A stretch of DNA of 64,000 bases from an uncultured beta proteobacterium (lineage in GTDB: Bacteria > Pseudomonadota > Gammaproteobacteria > Burkholderiales > Burkholderiaceae_C): contig CAIMZI010000037.1 of assembly GCA_903845935.1 (NCBI GenBank), positions 62,001 through 126,000 on the forward strand, written 5' to 3'. Under the pieces are notes generated by a model. It was not told where the DNA came from. It did no database searches and saw only the letters and a program-made list of their open reading frames with translations. Positions within the stretch are counted from its first letter, which is position 1. Every line of letters begins with the position of its first letter. Of this stretch, positions 25,241-34,222 are shown piece by piece. The position numbers and the translations under genes are program-made.

Positions 25241-27193
25241 ATGAGTACCTTGAATTTCCCCGCCGGTCGCAGCGTTGACCTTGCCTGCCTGGGGCGCCTG
25301 GCGGTAGACCTGTATGCGCAGCAGTTCGGCGCAAGGCTGGAGGACGCCCGCAGCATGGCCAAGTACCTGGGCGGCAGCTCTGGCAACCTGGCGTTTGGCG
25401 TGGCGCGTCTGGGCATGCGCAGCGCCATGATTGCCCGCGTGGGCGATGAGCAGATGGGCCGCTTCCTGACCGAGACGCTGGAAGCCGAGGGCTGCGACAC
25501 CTCGCAGGTGCAGATCGACACTCAGCGCCTGACCGCCCTGGTGCTCTTGGGCCTGAAGGACCGCGACACCTTCCCCCTGCTGTTTGTGCGCGAGAACTGC
25601 GCCGACATGGCGCTGGATGCAGCGCTGATTGACGAGGCCTTTATCGCCAAATGCCGCGCCCTGGCCATTACCGGCACGCACCTTTCCACCCCCACCACCC
25701 GCAAAGCCTCGCAGACCGCGCTGGACTTTGCTGCCAAGCACGGCGTGGTGCGGGTGCTTGACATCGATTACCGCCCGGTGCTGTGGGGCCTGACCAGTCG
25801 CGGTGCCGGTGAAAACCGCTATGTGGCCGACGCCCATGTAACGCAGCAGTTGCAGGAAATGCTGCCGCACTTTGATTTATTGGTGGGCACCGAGGAAGAG
25901 TTCTTTATCGCCGGCGGCGTTCCTGAGGACATCATTGCCAGCCTGAAGGCCGTGCGTGCCTTGAGTAAAGCCACGCTCGTTGTGAAACGAGGCGCCCTGG
26001 GTAGTTGCGTGATTGAAGGCGACATTCCCGCCCACATGGACGACGCAACCACCTACCGCGGTGAGCGCGTCGAGGTGCTGAATGTGCTGGGTGCCGGTGA
26101 CGCCTTTTTGTCCGGCCTGATGGCCACGCTCTTGCAAGGCAAGGACTGGGCCGAGTCCACCAAAATTGCCAATGCTTGTGGCGCCATCGTGGTGTCGCGC
26201 CATGCCTGCTCTGCGGCCATGCCCACGCCCACCGAGCTGCAACATTGGTTTGGCGGCAGCCGCAACCCCAAGGTGGATGCGGACTTGCAGCTGGCTCATT
26301 TGCACCGCGTCACCACCGCGCGCCCGCAGTGGGATGAGCTCTGCGTCATGGCCTTTGACCACCGCAGTCAGTTCTATGACATGGCGCGTGCGGCTGGCGT
26401 TTCCGATGCAAAAATTCCCGCCCTCAAAAAGCTGCTGGTGCGGGCCGCTGCCCAGGTGGAAACCGATCGCCAGATGCAGGGCCAGACCGGCGTGCTGATT
26501 GACGGCGGCGACTATGGCCGCGACGCCCTGGCCAGCGCCACCGGCCGCGGCTGGTGGGTGGGCCGCCCGGTCGAGCTGCCGGGCTCGCGCCCGCTGCGTT
26601 TTGACGGCACACGCTCCATTGGCAGCGCCCTCATCCACTGGCCGACCGAGCAGGTAGTGAAGTGCCTAGTGCATTACCACCCTGACGATCACTACGCACT
26701 GCGCCTGGAGCAGGAGCAGACCGTTCTGGAACTCTGGGAAGCCACGCGCGCCAGCGGCAACGAGCTGCTGCTGGAAATCATCCTGCCCCGGGCGCTGAGC
26801 GTCGCCGGCCAGGAAGACGCCGCCGTGCTACGGGCAGTCAAGCGCTTTTACAACATCGGCGTCAAGCCCGAGTGGTGGAAGCTCGCGCCCATGTCTGCAG
26901 CCGGCTGGCAAGGCCTGGAAGTTCTGGTGGAGGAGCGCGACCCGCATTGCCGCGGTGCCGTGATCCTGGGCCTGAACCAACCCATCCCCCATCTGGTGGA
27001 CAGCTTTCGCAATGCCACCAATCCCATCGTCAAAGGTTTTATGGTGGGCCGCAGCCTGTGGATGGACGAGTCGCTGGCGTGGCTGCAAGGCACCATCGAT
27101 GACGCACTATTTGTGAGCCGCGTGGCCGCCAACTACACCGTGCTGGTGGATGCCTGGCGCAATCGCCGCAGCATGGTCCGCGCGGTCGCTTGA
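25241..27193 (+). CDS. iolC: 5-dehydro-2-deoxygluconokinase fused to a DUF2090 aldolase-like domain
   Basis: The 650-residue protein has an N-terminal PfkB sugar kinase (residues about 10-335; CLGRLAVDLYAQQFG, KYLGGSSGNLAFGVARLG and the catalytic NVLGAGDAFLSGL). A C-terminal DUF2090 domain (about 350-645; VMAFDHRSQFYDMA) follows. IolC phosphorylates 5-keto-2-deoxygluconate; the DUF2090 part has a TIM-barrel aldolase look and may carry out the next cleavage, which would explain why no separate iolJ is seen. This fusion is known in several proteobacteria. ATG 25241 heads iolCDEB; the next gene starts 23 bases after its stop. Confidence 0.93.
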   Translation: MSTLNFPAGRSVDLACLGRLAVDLYAQQFGARLEDARSMAKYLGGSSGNLAFGVARLGMRSAMIARVGDEQMGRFLTETLEAEGCDTSQVQIDTQRLTALVLLGLKDRDTFPLLFVRENCADMALDAALIDEAFIAKCRALAITGTHLSTPTTRKASQTALDFAAKHGVVRVLDIDYRPVLWGLTSRGAGENRYVADAHVTQQLQEMLPHFDLLVGTEEEFFIAGGVPEDIIASLKAVRALSKATLVVKRGALGSCVIEGDIPAHMDDATTYRGERVEVLNVLGAGDAFLSGLMATLLQGKDWAESTKIANACGAIVVSRHACSAAMPTPTELQHWFGGSRNPKVDADLQLAHLHRVTTARPQWDELCVMAFDHRSQFYDMARAAGVSDAKIPALKKLLVRAAAQVETDRQMQGQTGVLIDGGDYGRDALASATGRGWWVGRPVELPGSRPLRFDGTRSIGSALIHWPTEQVVKCLVHYHPDDHYALRLEQEQTVLELWEATRASGNELLLEIILPRALSVAGQEDAAVLRAVKRFYNIGVKPEWWKLAPMSAAGWQGLEVLVEERDPHCRGAVILGLNQPIPHLVDSFRNATNPIVKGFMVGRSLWMDESLAWLQGTIDDALFVSRVAANYTVLVDAWRNRRSMVRAVA

Positions 27194-27216
27194 AAATTTC
27201 AGCAGGGACACACCAT

Positions 27217-29088
27217 ATGACAACCATCCGACTGACCATGGCCCAGGCCCTGGTGAAATACCTGGCCGCGCTGCGCGTAGAAATGGAAGACGGCAGCATC
27301 CAGCCCTATTGCGGTGGCGTGTTCACCATTTTCGGGCACGGCAATGTGGCCGGCATGGGCGAGGCCTTATGGGCCGAACGTGAGAAGCTGCAAACCTTCC
27401 GCGCCCACAACGAACAAGGCATGGCCCATGCGGCCATCGGTTTTGCCAAGGCGCATACACGCCAGCGCATGATGGCCGTGAGTTCCAGCATAGGCCCGGG
27501 CGCCACCAATATGGTCACCGCCGCCGCCGTGGCCCATGTCAACCGCATTCCGCTGCTGCTGCTGCCCGGCGACACCTTTGCCACGCGCGCGCCTGATCCG
27601 GTGCTGCAGCAGGTGGAAAGCTTTCAGCAGGGCGATGTCTCGGCCAACGACTGCTTCCGCCCCGTCACCCGTTACTTCGACCGCATCAACCGTCCCGAGC
27701 AGTTGCTGACCGCATTGCCGCGCGCCATACAGGTGATGACCGATCCGGCCAATTGCGGCCCGGTCTGCCTGGCCCTGCCGCAGGATGTGCAGGCCCATGC
27801 GTTTGATTACCCGGCCATCTTCTTCGAGCCGGAAGTCATCCGCTTGCGCCGTCCGCCCGCCGATGCCTTTGAACTGAACCGTGCGGTTGCCCTGTTGAAG
27901 ACCGCCAAGCAGCCCCTGATCGTGGCCGGTGGCGGTGTTCTCTACAGCCAGGCCTGTGAGGCCTTAAGTGCCTTTGCTGAAGCGTTCGGCGTTCCGGTGG
28001 TCGAGTCGCATGGCGGCAAGAGCGCCCTCGCCTGGGACCACCCGCTCAATGTCGGTGCCATTGGTGTGGACGGCGGCCCTGCGGCCAACGCGCTGGCGCG
28101 CCAGGCCGATGTGGTGCTTGCAATCGGCACGCGCCTGCAGGACTTCACCACCGGCTCGCACGCACTGTTTTCCGAGGCCAAACTCTTGAGCCTGAATGTG
28201 CAGCCCTTTGATGCGGGCAAGTGGAGCGGCACGGCGCTGGTGGCCGATGCGCGCGTCGGGCTGGAACAGCTCAGCGTCGTACTGACCGGCTGGCAGGCCG
28301 ATGCCGCGTGGACGGCGCGCTGCAAGGTGGAGGCCGCAGGCTGGGTCGCCAAGGTCACCGAGCTGACGACCAACGTGCCCTCAGCCGGCACCTTGCCCTA
28401 TGACGCTGAAGTGATGGGCGCGGTGCGCGACTCGCTGAACGACTTTGGCGGCGACAGCGGCCAAAATGATGTGGTGGTCTGCGCCGCCGGCACCTTGCCG
28501 GCAGAGTTGCACAAGCTCTGGCGTGCGTCAAAGCCGGGCAATTACCACATGGAATACGGCTACTCCTGCATGGGCTACGAGATCGCCGGTGCACTGGGCG
28601 CCAAGATGGCGCGCCCGGAGCAGGAGGTGATTGTGATGGTGGGCGACGGTTCCTACATGATGATGAATTCCGAGCTGGCAACCTCCGTGCTCTTGGGCAA
28701 GAAGCTGATCGTGGTGGTGCTGGACAACCGTGGCTACGGCTGCATACAGCGCCTGCAAAACGCCACCGGGAATGCAAGCTTCAACAACATGCTGGATGAC
28801 TGCATCCCCGAGGGCGGCGAAGCCAGCCGCATCGACTTCGCCATGCACGCGGCCTCCATGGGCGCCGACGCGGTGCATGTGAAAGACGTGGCCGAACTCA
28901 AGGCCGCCATGGTGCGCGCCCGCGTCGCCAAACGCACCCAGCTGCTGGTGATAGACACCACGCACAAGCGCACCACGGCTGAGGGTGGCTGCTGGTGGGA
29001 AGTGGGCATTCCTGAAGTGTCGGAACGTCCCGAGGTGAACCAGGCCTATGCCGGTTTGCTGAGCGCGAAAATAGACCAGCGCGTTTAG
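27217..29088 (+). CDS. iolD: 3D-(3,5/4)-trihydroxycyclohexane-1,2-dione hydrolase
   Basis: This 623-residue thiamine-diphosphate enzyme opens the inositol-derived ring. It begins MTTIRLTMAQALVKYLAAL and has FRAHNEQGMAHAAIGFAKA with the cofactor-activating Glu, plus the ThDP/Mg motif around VGDGSYMMMNSEL and VLDNRGYGCIQRLQ. Length and internal ITSIGPG-like segment (SSSIGPGATN) match IolD. The product 5-deoxyglucuronate goes to IolB. The start ATG 27217 follows an AGCAGGGA site. Confidence 0.94.
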   Translation: MTTIRLTMAQALVKYLAALRVEMEDGSIQPYCGGVFTIFGHGNVAGMGEALWAEREKLQTFRAHNEQGMAHAAIGFAKAHTRQRMMAVSSSIGPGATNMVTAAAVAHVNRIPLLLLPGDTFATRAPDPVLQQVESFQQGDVSANDCFRPVTRYFDRINRPEQLLTALPRAIQVMTDPANCGPVCLALPQDVQAHAFDYPAIFFEPEVIRLRRPPADAFELNRAVALLKTAKQPLIVAGGGVLYSQACEALSAFAEAFGVPVVESHGGKSALAWDHPLNVGAIGVDGGPAANALARQADVVLAIGTRLQDFTTGSHALFSEAKLLSLNVQPFDAGKWSGTALVADARVGLEQLSVVLTGWQADAAWTARCKVEAAGWVAKVTELTTNVPSAGTLPYDAEVMGAVRDSLNDFGGDSGQNDVVVCAAGTLPAELHKLWRASKPGNYHMEYGYSCMGYEIAGALGAKMARPEQEVIVMVGDGSYMMMNSELATSVLLGKKLIVVVLDNRGYGCIQRLQNATGNASFNNMLDDCIPEGGEASRIDFAMHAASMGADAVHVKDVAELKAAMVRARVAKRTQLLVIDTTHKRTTAEGGCWWEVGIPEVSERPEVNQAYAGLLSAKIDQRV

Positions 29089-29179
29089 ACAACGCAGCCC
29101 TGCAACACGCGCACCCGACTCGTTTGAAGCAACGCTTTTTTGCAGCTACACCAACCCCCATTTTTTAAAGAGAACGCAC

Positions 29180-30106
29180 ATGACCTGGAACGTACAAATC
29201 GGTATCAACCCCCTGTCCTGGATGAACGACGACCTGCCCTCGCTGGGCGGCGAAACCCCGCTGGAGCTGGCACTGAAAGAAGGCAAAGAAATCGGCTACG
29301 AAGGCTTTGAACTCGGCAACAAATTCCCCAAGGATGGCCCCGGCCTGAAGGCCAAGCTGGATGAATTCGGCCTGGCCTGCGTGTCGGGCTGGTACTCCGG
29401 TTTTCTGGCCGAGGTGGAACCTGGCCAAAGCAATGCCGACGCCGTGGCCGCCGAGATCGAACGCTGCAAGGCGCACCTCATCAAGCTGCAATACAACGGC
29501 GTGAAGGTGGTGGTGTACGGCGAATGTGCCGGCACCGTGCAGGGCCAGATCGACACCCCCGTGTCCAAGCGTCCCACCTTTGCCAATGACGCGCTGTGGC
29601 AGGGCTATGCCGAACGACTGAACGCCTTTGGCGAACACCTGCTCAAGACCTATGGCATCAAGCTGGCTTACCATCACCACATGGGCGCCTATGTGGAGTC
29701 GCCCGCCGATGTGGACAAGCTGATGGCCCTGACCGACCCGGCCAAGGTGTTCCTGCTGTTTGACACCGGCCACGCCTATTTTGGTGGCGCGGTCAATCCA
29801 GTCACCCTGCTGGAAAAGCATGTGAAGCGCGTGGTGCATGTGCATTGCAAGGATGTGCGCGCCTCGGTCATCGCACAAGCCCGCAACGACAGCTGGAGCT
29901 TTTTGAACGGCGTGATCAACGGCACGTTCACCGTGCCTGGCGACGGCAGCATCGACTACAAGGCAGCGCTCACCGTGTTAAAGAACGCGGGCTATGAAGG
30001 CTGGCTGGTGGTGGAGGCCGAGCAGGACCCGGCCGTGGCCCCTAGCTATGAATACGCCAAGAAGGGTTTTGAGACCCTGCGCACCCTAGTAGACAGCCTC
30101 GCTTAA
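29180..30106 (+). CDS. iolE: Myo-inosose-2 dehydratase
   Basis: This 308-residue TIM-barrel protein of the xylose-isomerase-like superfamily begins NVQIGINPLSWMNDDLPSLGG, typical of IolE, and has metal-ligand regions LAYHHHMGAYVES, LLFDTGHAYFGG and VHVHCKDVR. It removes water from 2-keto-myo-inositol to give the diketone used by IolD. ATG 29180 follows an AAAGAG site. It sits 91 bases after iolD and 9 bases before iolB. Confidence 0.95.
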   Translation: MTWNVQIGINPLSWMNDDLPSLGGETPLELALKEGKEIGYEGFELGNKFPKDGPGLKAKLDEFGLACVSGWYSGFLAEVEPGQSNADAVAAEIERCKAHLIKLQYNGVKVVVYGECAGTVQGQIDTPVSKRPTFANDALWQGYAERLNAFGEHLLKTYGIKLAYHHHMGAYVESPADVDKLMALTDPAKVFLLFDTGHAYFGGAVNPVTLLEKHVKRVVHVHCKDVRASVIAQARNDSWSFLNGVINGTFTVPGDGSIDYKAALTVLKNAGYEGWLVVEAEQDPAVAPSYEYAKKGFETLRTLVDSLA

Positions 30107-30115
30107 AGGATCACC

Positions 30116-30955
30116 ATGGTCAGCCCCCTGCTTGCCAAGTCGGCCCCTGCGGGCCGCGAAATCGTCAACGTGACCCCCGAGCGCGCGGGCTGGACCCATG
30201 TGGGCTTCAGGGCCTTGCGCTTGAACCCGGCCGAGAGCGAAACCGTGGATACCGGCACCCGCGAACTGTGTCTGGTGGTGCTCACGGGCACCGTGGATGT
30301 GACCGTGGACGGTAAGACCTATGCGAACCTCGGCATGCGCAAGAGCGTGTTTGAGGAGGTCTCTCCCGCAGCTGTCTATGTGCCGGCCGGCAAGACGGTG
30401 ACGGTGGGCAATGTGCCCGGTGCGACGACCGTGGCCGAGGTGGCCTTGTGCACGGCTCCCGGAGGTAACGGTCGCAGCGGCGGTGGTGGCTCGGGCGAGG
30501 TCAGCGTGATCGACTCGTCCGCCATGCGCCGCAGCGTGCGCGGAACCGGCACCAACACCCGCTATGTCTGCGACATCCTGCCGCACGACGACCCGCGCGC
30601 CGCGCACCTGCTGGTGGTGGAGGTGATGACACCGGCCAGCCACAGCTCCAGTTACCCGCCCCATAAACACGATGTGGAGCAGCCCCCGGTGGAGACATTG
30701 CTGGAGGAAACCTATTACCACCGGCTGAATCCGCCGCAGGGCTTTGCCTTCCAGCGCGTATACACCGATGACCGCAGCCTCGACGAGGCCTGCGCCGTGG
30801 AAGACCACGATGTGGTGATGGTGCCCAAGGGTTACCACCCGGTCACCGCGCCGCATGGCTACGACCTGTACTACCTGAATGTGATGGCGGGACCGAACCG
30901 TTTCTGGGTCTTCAAGAACGACCCGGCGCATGAGTGGATGCTGGCCAAGGGCTGA
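30116..30955 (+). CDS. iolB: 5-deoxy-glucuronate isomerase
   Basis: This 279-residue double-cupin enzyme converts 5-deoxyglucuronate to 5-keto-2-deoxygluconate. It has the metal-binding stretch SSYPPHKHDVEQPP with LEETYYHRL, and the C-terminal PKGYHPVTAPHGYDLYYLNVMAGP. A Gly/Ser-rich insert (GGNGRSGGGGSGEV, near residue 120) joins the two cupins, a likely flexible linker. The gene is the last of iolCDEB. The decayed LysR copy begins right after its stop. Confidence 0.94.
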   Translation: MVSPLLAKSAPAGREIVNVTPERAGWTHVGFRALRLNPAESETVDTGTRELCLVVLTGTVDVTVDGKTYANLGMRKSVFEEVSPAAVYVPAGKTVTVGNVPGATTVAEVALCTAPGGNGRSGGGGSGEVSVIDSSAMRRSVRGTGTNTRYVCDILPHDDPRAAHLLVVEVMTPASHSSSYPPHKHDVEQPPVETLLEETYYHRLNPPQGFAFQRVYTDDRSLDEACAVEDHDVVMVPKGYHPVTAPHGYDLYYLNVMAGPNRFWVFKNDPAHEWMLAKG

Positions 30956-31150
30956 GGCTGCAAATCAATGCTGCCGGAAAAAAAATCTTGCTCAGTTTAC
31001 CGACAAACGCGGTGACAGCGAGCGGCACATGGTGCGAATAGGGGCATATGGCGTAGATGGCTTCGGCAAAGGCGCCTACCGACTTCCATTGCGGCAGCAC
31101 CTGCACCAGCTTGCCCTGGCGCAGACTGGGCTGTGCCGTGAAGTCCGGCA
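30956..31150 (-). pseudogene. C-terminal LysR remnant, copy A of a direct repeat
   Basis: The minus strand encodes only the end of a LysR effector domain: FTAQPSLRQGKLVQVLPQW, KSVGAFAEAIYAI and PLAVTAFVG. The native stop is lost, a short insertion lies near 31045, and nothing of the HTH or the rest of the domain is present. The same segment, in the same direction, occurs at about 38980-39170, with long identical DNA stretches such as that over KSVGAFAE. It is therefore a dead duplicate that touches the iolB stop. Confidence 0.8.
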
Positions 31151-31245
31151 TCGTTGTGCCCGGCAAGGGTCGCTCGATTTACGTGGTACCGGACGCTTGG
31201 AAGTCGAGACCATGAACAGCGGATCGTCCTTCTTGCACTGAGCGC

Positions 31246-31607
31246 TCAGGCCGCCACCCGGTACTCTTGTGCAGGAAAGGCAATCCAGGCCTGCAAACCA
31301 CCGCCCGGTCGGGCACACAAGTGGACTGTCCAGCCGTTGGCGCGTGCGAGTTCCTTGACAATAGCCAAGCCCAGACCGGAGCCACCACTCGCCGGGCAGC
31401 GCGCAGCATCTGCGGGGTGAAAGGGCAGGAACATAGCCTATATTTGGTCTGCTGCAATGCCGGGGCCACGGTCGAGCACCCCAGTCTGCATTCGTCATTG
31501 GCCAGCACCGCCACCAGTTCCACCGGGGCGGTATCTGCATAGTGTTGTGCGTTTTGCAGCAGGTGCAGGACCATCAAGGTCCTGCGCAGTTTTCTACTCT
31601 CTGACAT
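31246..31607 (-). pseudogene. Sensor histidine kinase remnant (ATPase domain only)
   Basis: The minus strand carries pieces of a HATPase domain in different frames: an N-box-like HLLQNAQHYADTAPVELVAV, then VLDRGPGIAADQI (G1 box) in a second frame, then MFLPFHP and GGSGLGLAIVKELARANGW (G2 box) to the stop at 31246. At least two frame changes separate them, and there is no dimerisation domain or sensor. It resembles the end of a TctE/QseC-type kinase. No matching response regulator is adjacent, so only a decayed 3' end is left. Confidence 0.75.
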
Positions 31608-31623
31608 TCATTGAACGCAAGGC

Positions 31624-31922
31624 ATGAAACCTGCACGGTTCGCCTTTAACGTCATGCTGATCACACCCGGTCTGGTATCGGCCGCCGGTGCCGTGCTGGA
31701 CCAAGAAGTGGGGCAAGTCCTATTTTCCACGTCGGTGGTGGGTGACCTCGTGGAAGGATAAAGTGCGGAACACCTTGAAAACGTGCAGCGCTGAGAAGTC
31801 CGCACCCAGTACGTGAACCATGTGGTGGGCTGCAACGTGGTTACGAATACGCAGGAAAGCGTTACACGACGCAACTCGCGGCACCGCTCCAGACACAGCC
31901 GGTGTATCTGGAACTTGCTTAA
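31624..31922 (+). pseudogene. Glycine-zipper surface protein remnant
   Basis: A signal-peptide-like start (MKPARFAFNVMLITPGLVS, then AAGAVLDQEVGQVLFST) runs to a stop at 31759. The tail of the same kind of protein follows in other frames: LENVQR, then TQYVNHVVGCNVV, then EYAGKRYTTQLAAPLQTQPV to TAA 31920-31922. The joined pieces match glycine-zipper 2TM-domain proteins of Burkholderiales, but the glycine-zipper middle is deleted and there are at least two frame changes. It is a dead gene. Confidence 0.7.
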
Positions 31923-32221
31923 CCGCCCATTTCCTTTGGGTTTGGAATCGTTTACTGGGGGGCGGGCCGCTACAGGCATTGAAGTCGGTGTTGCATGCCC
32001 AAGGGTCCTTATTTGCACTTCAAACCAGTGGCAATGCGAAATATCAATCGGTTCCGGCATACCGGTAATGACAATCGCCAAGGGCTTGCCGTTTATTGGC
32101 AGCTTAAGGTGAAAGGAAACAGCAACTTTGCTGACACAGAAAATTAGAAAACGTGCGAAACAGCATGTGCCGAACCCCACTTGCATGCAGTGTTAATCGG
32201 TTCTACTTAATGGAGTTCAAA

Positions 32222-32650
32222 ATGACCAACACCAAATTTCGACTTTCACGTTTCGCTTGGGCTGCAACTGCCGCAGTGGCCTTGGCCATTGCAGGTAATA
32301 GCGCAATCGCCCAGGATAAGGTGCAAAGCAAAACCCAGGACCAAACGCGCGATCAGGATCGGCTGCAAGACCCGATCTTCGGTTCCCAACTGATGACGGA
32401 TGCTGAACGCAACGAATTCCGCACCCACATGCGCAGTCTCAAGACGGTAGAGGAGCGCGAGGCCTACCGTCTGGAGCACCACAAGCTCATGCAAGAGCGC
32501 GCAAGGGTACAGGGCATAACGCTGCCGACTAACCCGCCTGCCATGCCCCAAGGGGCTGGTGCAGGTTTCGCACGGAGCGGTATGGGTGCTGGGTCAGGGG
32601 CGGGCCCTGCGGGTGGTGGAATGGGTGCAGGTTCGCCTGGTAAAAAGTAA
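32222..32650 (+). CDS. Small secreted protein with Gly-rich tail
   Basis: This 142-residue protein has a signal peptide (about residues 1-31, ending NSAIAQ), a charged repeat-like segment (KTQDQTRDQDRLQD) and a conserved-looking core (IFGSQLMTDAERNEFRTHM, then SLKTVEEREAYRLEHHKLM). It ends in a Gly/Ala/Ser tail. It is probably periplasmic. I recall similar proteins as uncharacterised in Burkholderiales. The ATG at 32222 is the one that heads the signal peptide. It is the first intact gene after the remnants. Confidence 0.75.
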   Translation: MTNTKFRLSRFAWAATAAVALAIAGNSAIAQDKVQSKTQDQTRDQDRLQDPIFGSQLMTDAERNEFRTHMRSLKTVEEREAYRLEHHKLMQERARVQGITLPTNPPAMPQGAGAGFARSGMGAGSGAGPAGGGMGAGSPGKK

Positions 32651-33047
32651 GCTGGAGCCGCGCTTGCTCACTACAGTTGTGTAAATTGGAAGTGGTAAGC
32701 GTGGATTGCAATTTGGGGCTCAATCCTCTGCGTTGCAATCGGGATTAGAAACACATGAATACTGTACTGCTTGCAGTCTGGCTGAGCCAGCGGCAGGCAT
32801 TTGGATAGATTCCCAGCCATTTAGTGGGGGCACCAAGGAGAGCAGTTGTTCGCCAAGACCAGCGACCCTAAGACAATTGGGTGCCCAAAACGGACATCCA
32901 GATAGATCGAATTGTTGCTCCAAAGGGGACAGTCAGAACTAGTCCCGAATTGCCCATCGGTGCGACCGGGTGCCCAGCTGAACCTGGACGGTGGCATTTA
33001 TTTCCCAAGGGCTAGGCGTTGCCGCCCGACCGTGGGAAAAAATGGTC
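32651..33047. other. Non-coding stretch between the secreted protein and TsdA-like genes
   Basis: These 397 bases hold no supportable gene in either direction. One notable element is an 8-bp inverted repeat, GATTGCAA (32704-32711) and TTGCAATC (32733-32740), 21 bases apart. The two flanking genes converge here, so terminators are expected, but I find no clear hairpin with a T tract. Confidence 0.5.
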
Positions 33048-34139
33048 TTACCTAGCTGCGGGCGGCGAGGTAAGGTTGGCCTTGGCCTCTTTCTCCAATT
33101 TGGCTTTTTCCCGCGCAGCAGCATCCTCGGCGCGAATCACGTCAAAGGGACCATACTTGTGCTGGGTCTCGCTGAAGGAATCGACATAGGGACCCCATGG
33201 AAAATCTTCGGGTTTGTCGAGGGGATTGGAGAAGTCCTTTGCCACCTCACCCTCCCTGGGTTGGCGGGGATGCGAGACGACGAATCCTGCCACGTCGTAG
33301 GCATCGTCCTTCGACAGGACTGGGCGGTCCCAGCTCGCCTGTCCGAAGGGCATGTTGACATAGACGTATTGAAAGGTCGACAGGATGCGGAACATGGACG
33401 CCGACTCGCTGGTGGCATCTGCTCCCCAAAGTGGCGGAAAGAGGTAGCCCTTGTGGTCGCCCACGGTGCCGGTGCGCTTGCCTAGGCCGTTGTCGCCGTG
33501 GCAGGCAACGCACTGCTGCTTGAATACCGCCTCACCGCGCACCAGGTTTGCGGCCCGCTTCGGTTCTTCCACAACCATTTCTTTTTCGCCGATCAGCTTG
33601 GCCCCCTTGGGCACGCCGCGCGAGAGGTATTCGATATATGCCACGAAGGCCTTCATCTCGATCGAGTCTTCGGGAATGGCACGTCCCGACAGGCTGTGCG
33701 TAAAGCACAAATTGATGCGACTCTCGAGCGACACCATCTTTCCAAAGCGGGGCTGGAACTGGGGGTAGACGCTATAGGTACCGATCAAGGGTGCGGCATA
33801 GGGCACGGTCGCCGCGCCACGGTGGCAATTGCCGCAGGACATGTTGGTGCCCGCGTAGCGTTTGGAGTGATCGGGCACTTCGGGGCCGAGGTATTCCGAG
33901 GTGTTGGTCAGCAAATCGTGCCCCAGGCGGATCATGCGGCTCTGCTCATTGTCCGGCAACTTCGAGAGGTCCATGTCGGGTGTTGGCCATGTGCGCAGAT
34001 CCACCACCGGGCGCTCTGCCGAGCTGGCCACGCCAGGGCCGACGCCTGCCAACAGGGCCAGCAGCAGCCCCCTCGCCAGCAGGCCGGCTTCATTCCTTTG
34101 CATCTGTGGAAGTGCCCAATGCATGCGATTTTTTTTCAT
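33048..34139 (-). CDS. TsdA-like diheme c-type cytochrome (probable thiosulfate dehydrogenase)
   Basis: This 363-residue protein has an N-terminal signal segment (about 20-42, LLARGLLLALLAGVGPG) and two heme-binding motifs, CGNCH (102-106) and CVACH (210-214). A cysteine, Cys145 in NLCFTHSLSG, lies 39 residues after the first heme histidine, the spacing of the distal Cys ligand in TsdA thiosulfate dehydrogenases; NMPFG (262-266) supplies a likely Met ligand for heme 2. TsdA joins two thiosulfates to tetrathionate, and some members run in reverse. A charged tail (AAREKAKLEKEAKANL) follows the fold. It is the last gene of the four-gene unit. Confidence 0.8.
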   Translation of the reverse strand: MKKNRMHWALPQMQRNEAGLLARGLLLALLAGVGPGVASSAERPVVDLRTWPTPDMDLSKLPDNEQSRMIRLGHDLLTNTSEYLGPEVPDHSKRYAGTNMSCGNCHRGAATVPYAAPLIGTYSVYPQFQPRFGKMVSLESRINLCFTHSLSGRAIPEDSIEMKAFVAYIEYLSRGVPKGAKLIGEKEMVVEEPKRAANLVRGEAVFKQQCVACHGDNGLGKRTGTVGDHKGYLFPPLWGADATSESASMFRILSTFQYVYVNMPFGQASWDRPVLSKDDAYDVAGFVVSHPRQPREGEVAKDFSNPLDKPEDFPWGPYVDSFSETQHKYGPFDVIRAEDAAAREKAKLEKEAKANLTSPPAAR

Positions 34140-34222
34140 GGATATTTCTCCTGTTGATGAGCGGCATGGCCGCAAGCTTTGAAATCACAAACCCGGCTGC
34201 ACCAATCTCTTTGGGCAGCTGT

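Noticed and set aside
31608..32186. Minus-strand frame of 192 codons
   Set aside because: It lies opposite the glycine-zipper remnant; its translation has no recognisable domain and the plus-strand pieces explain the sequence.
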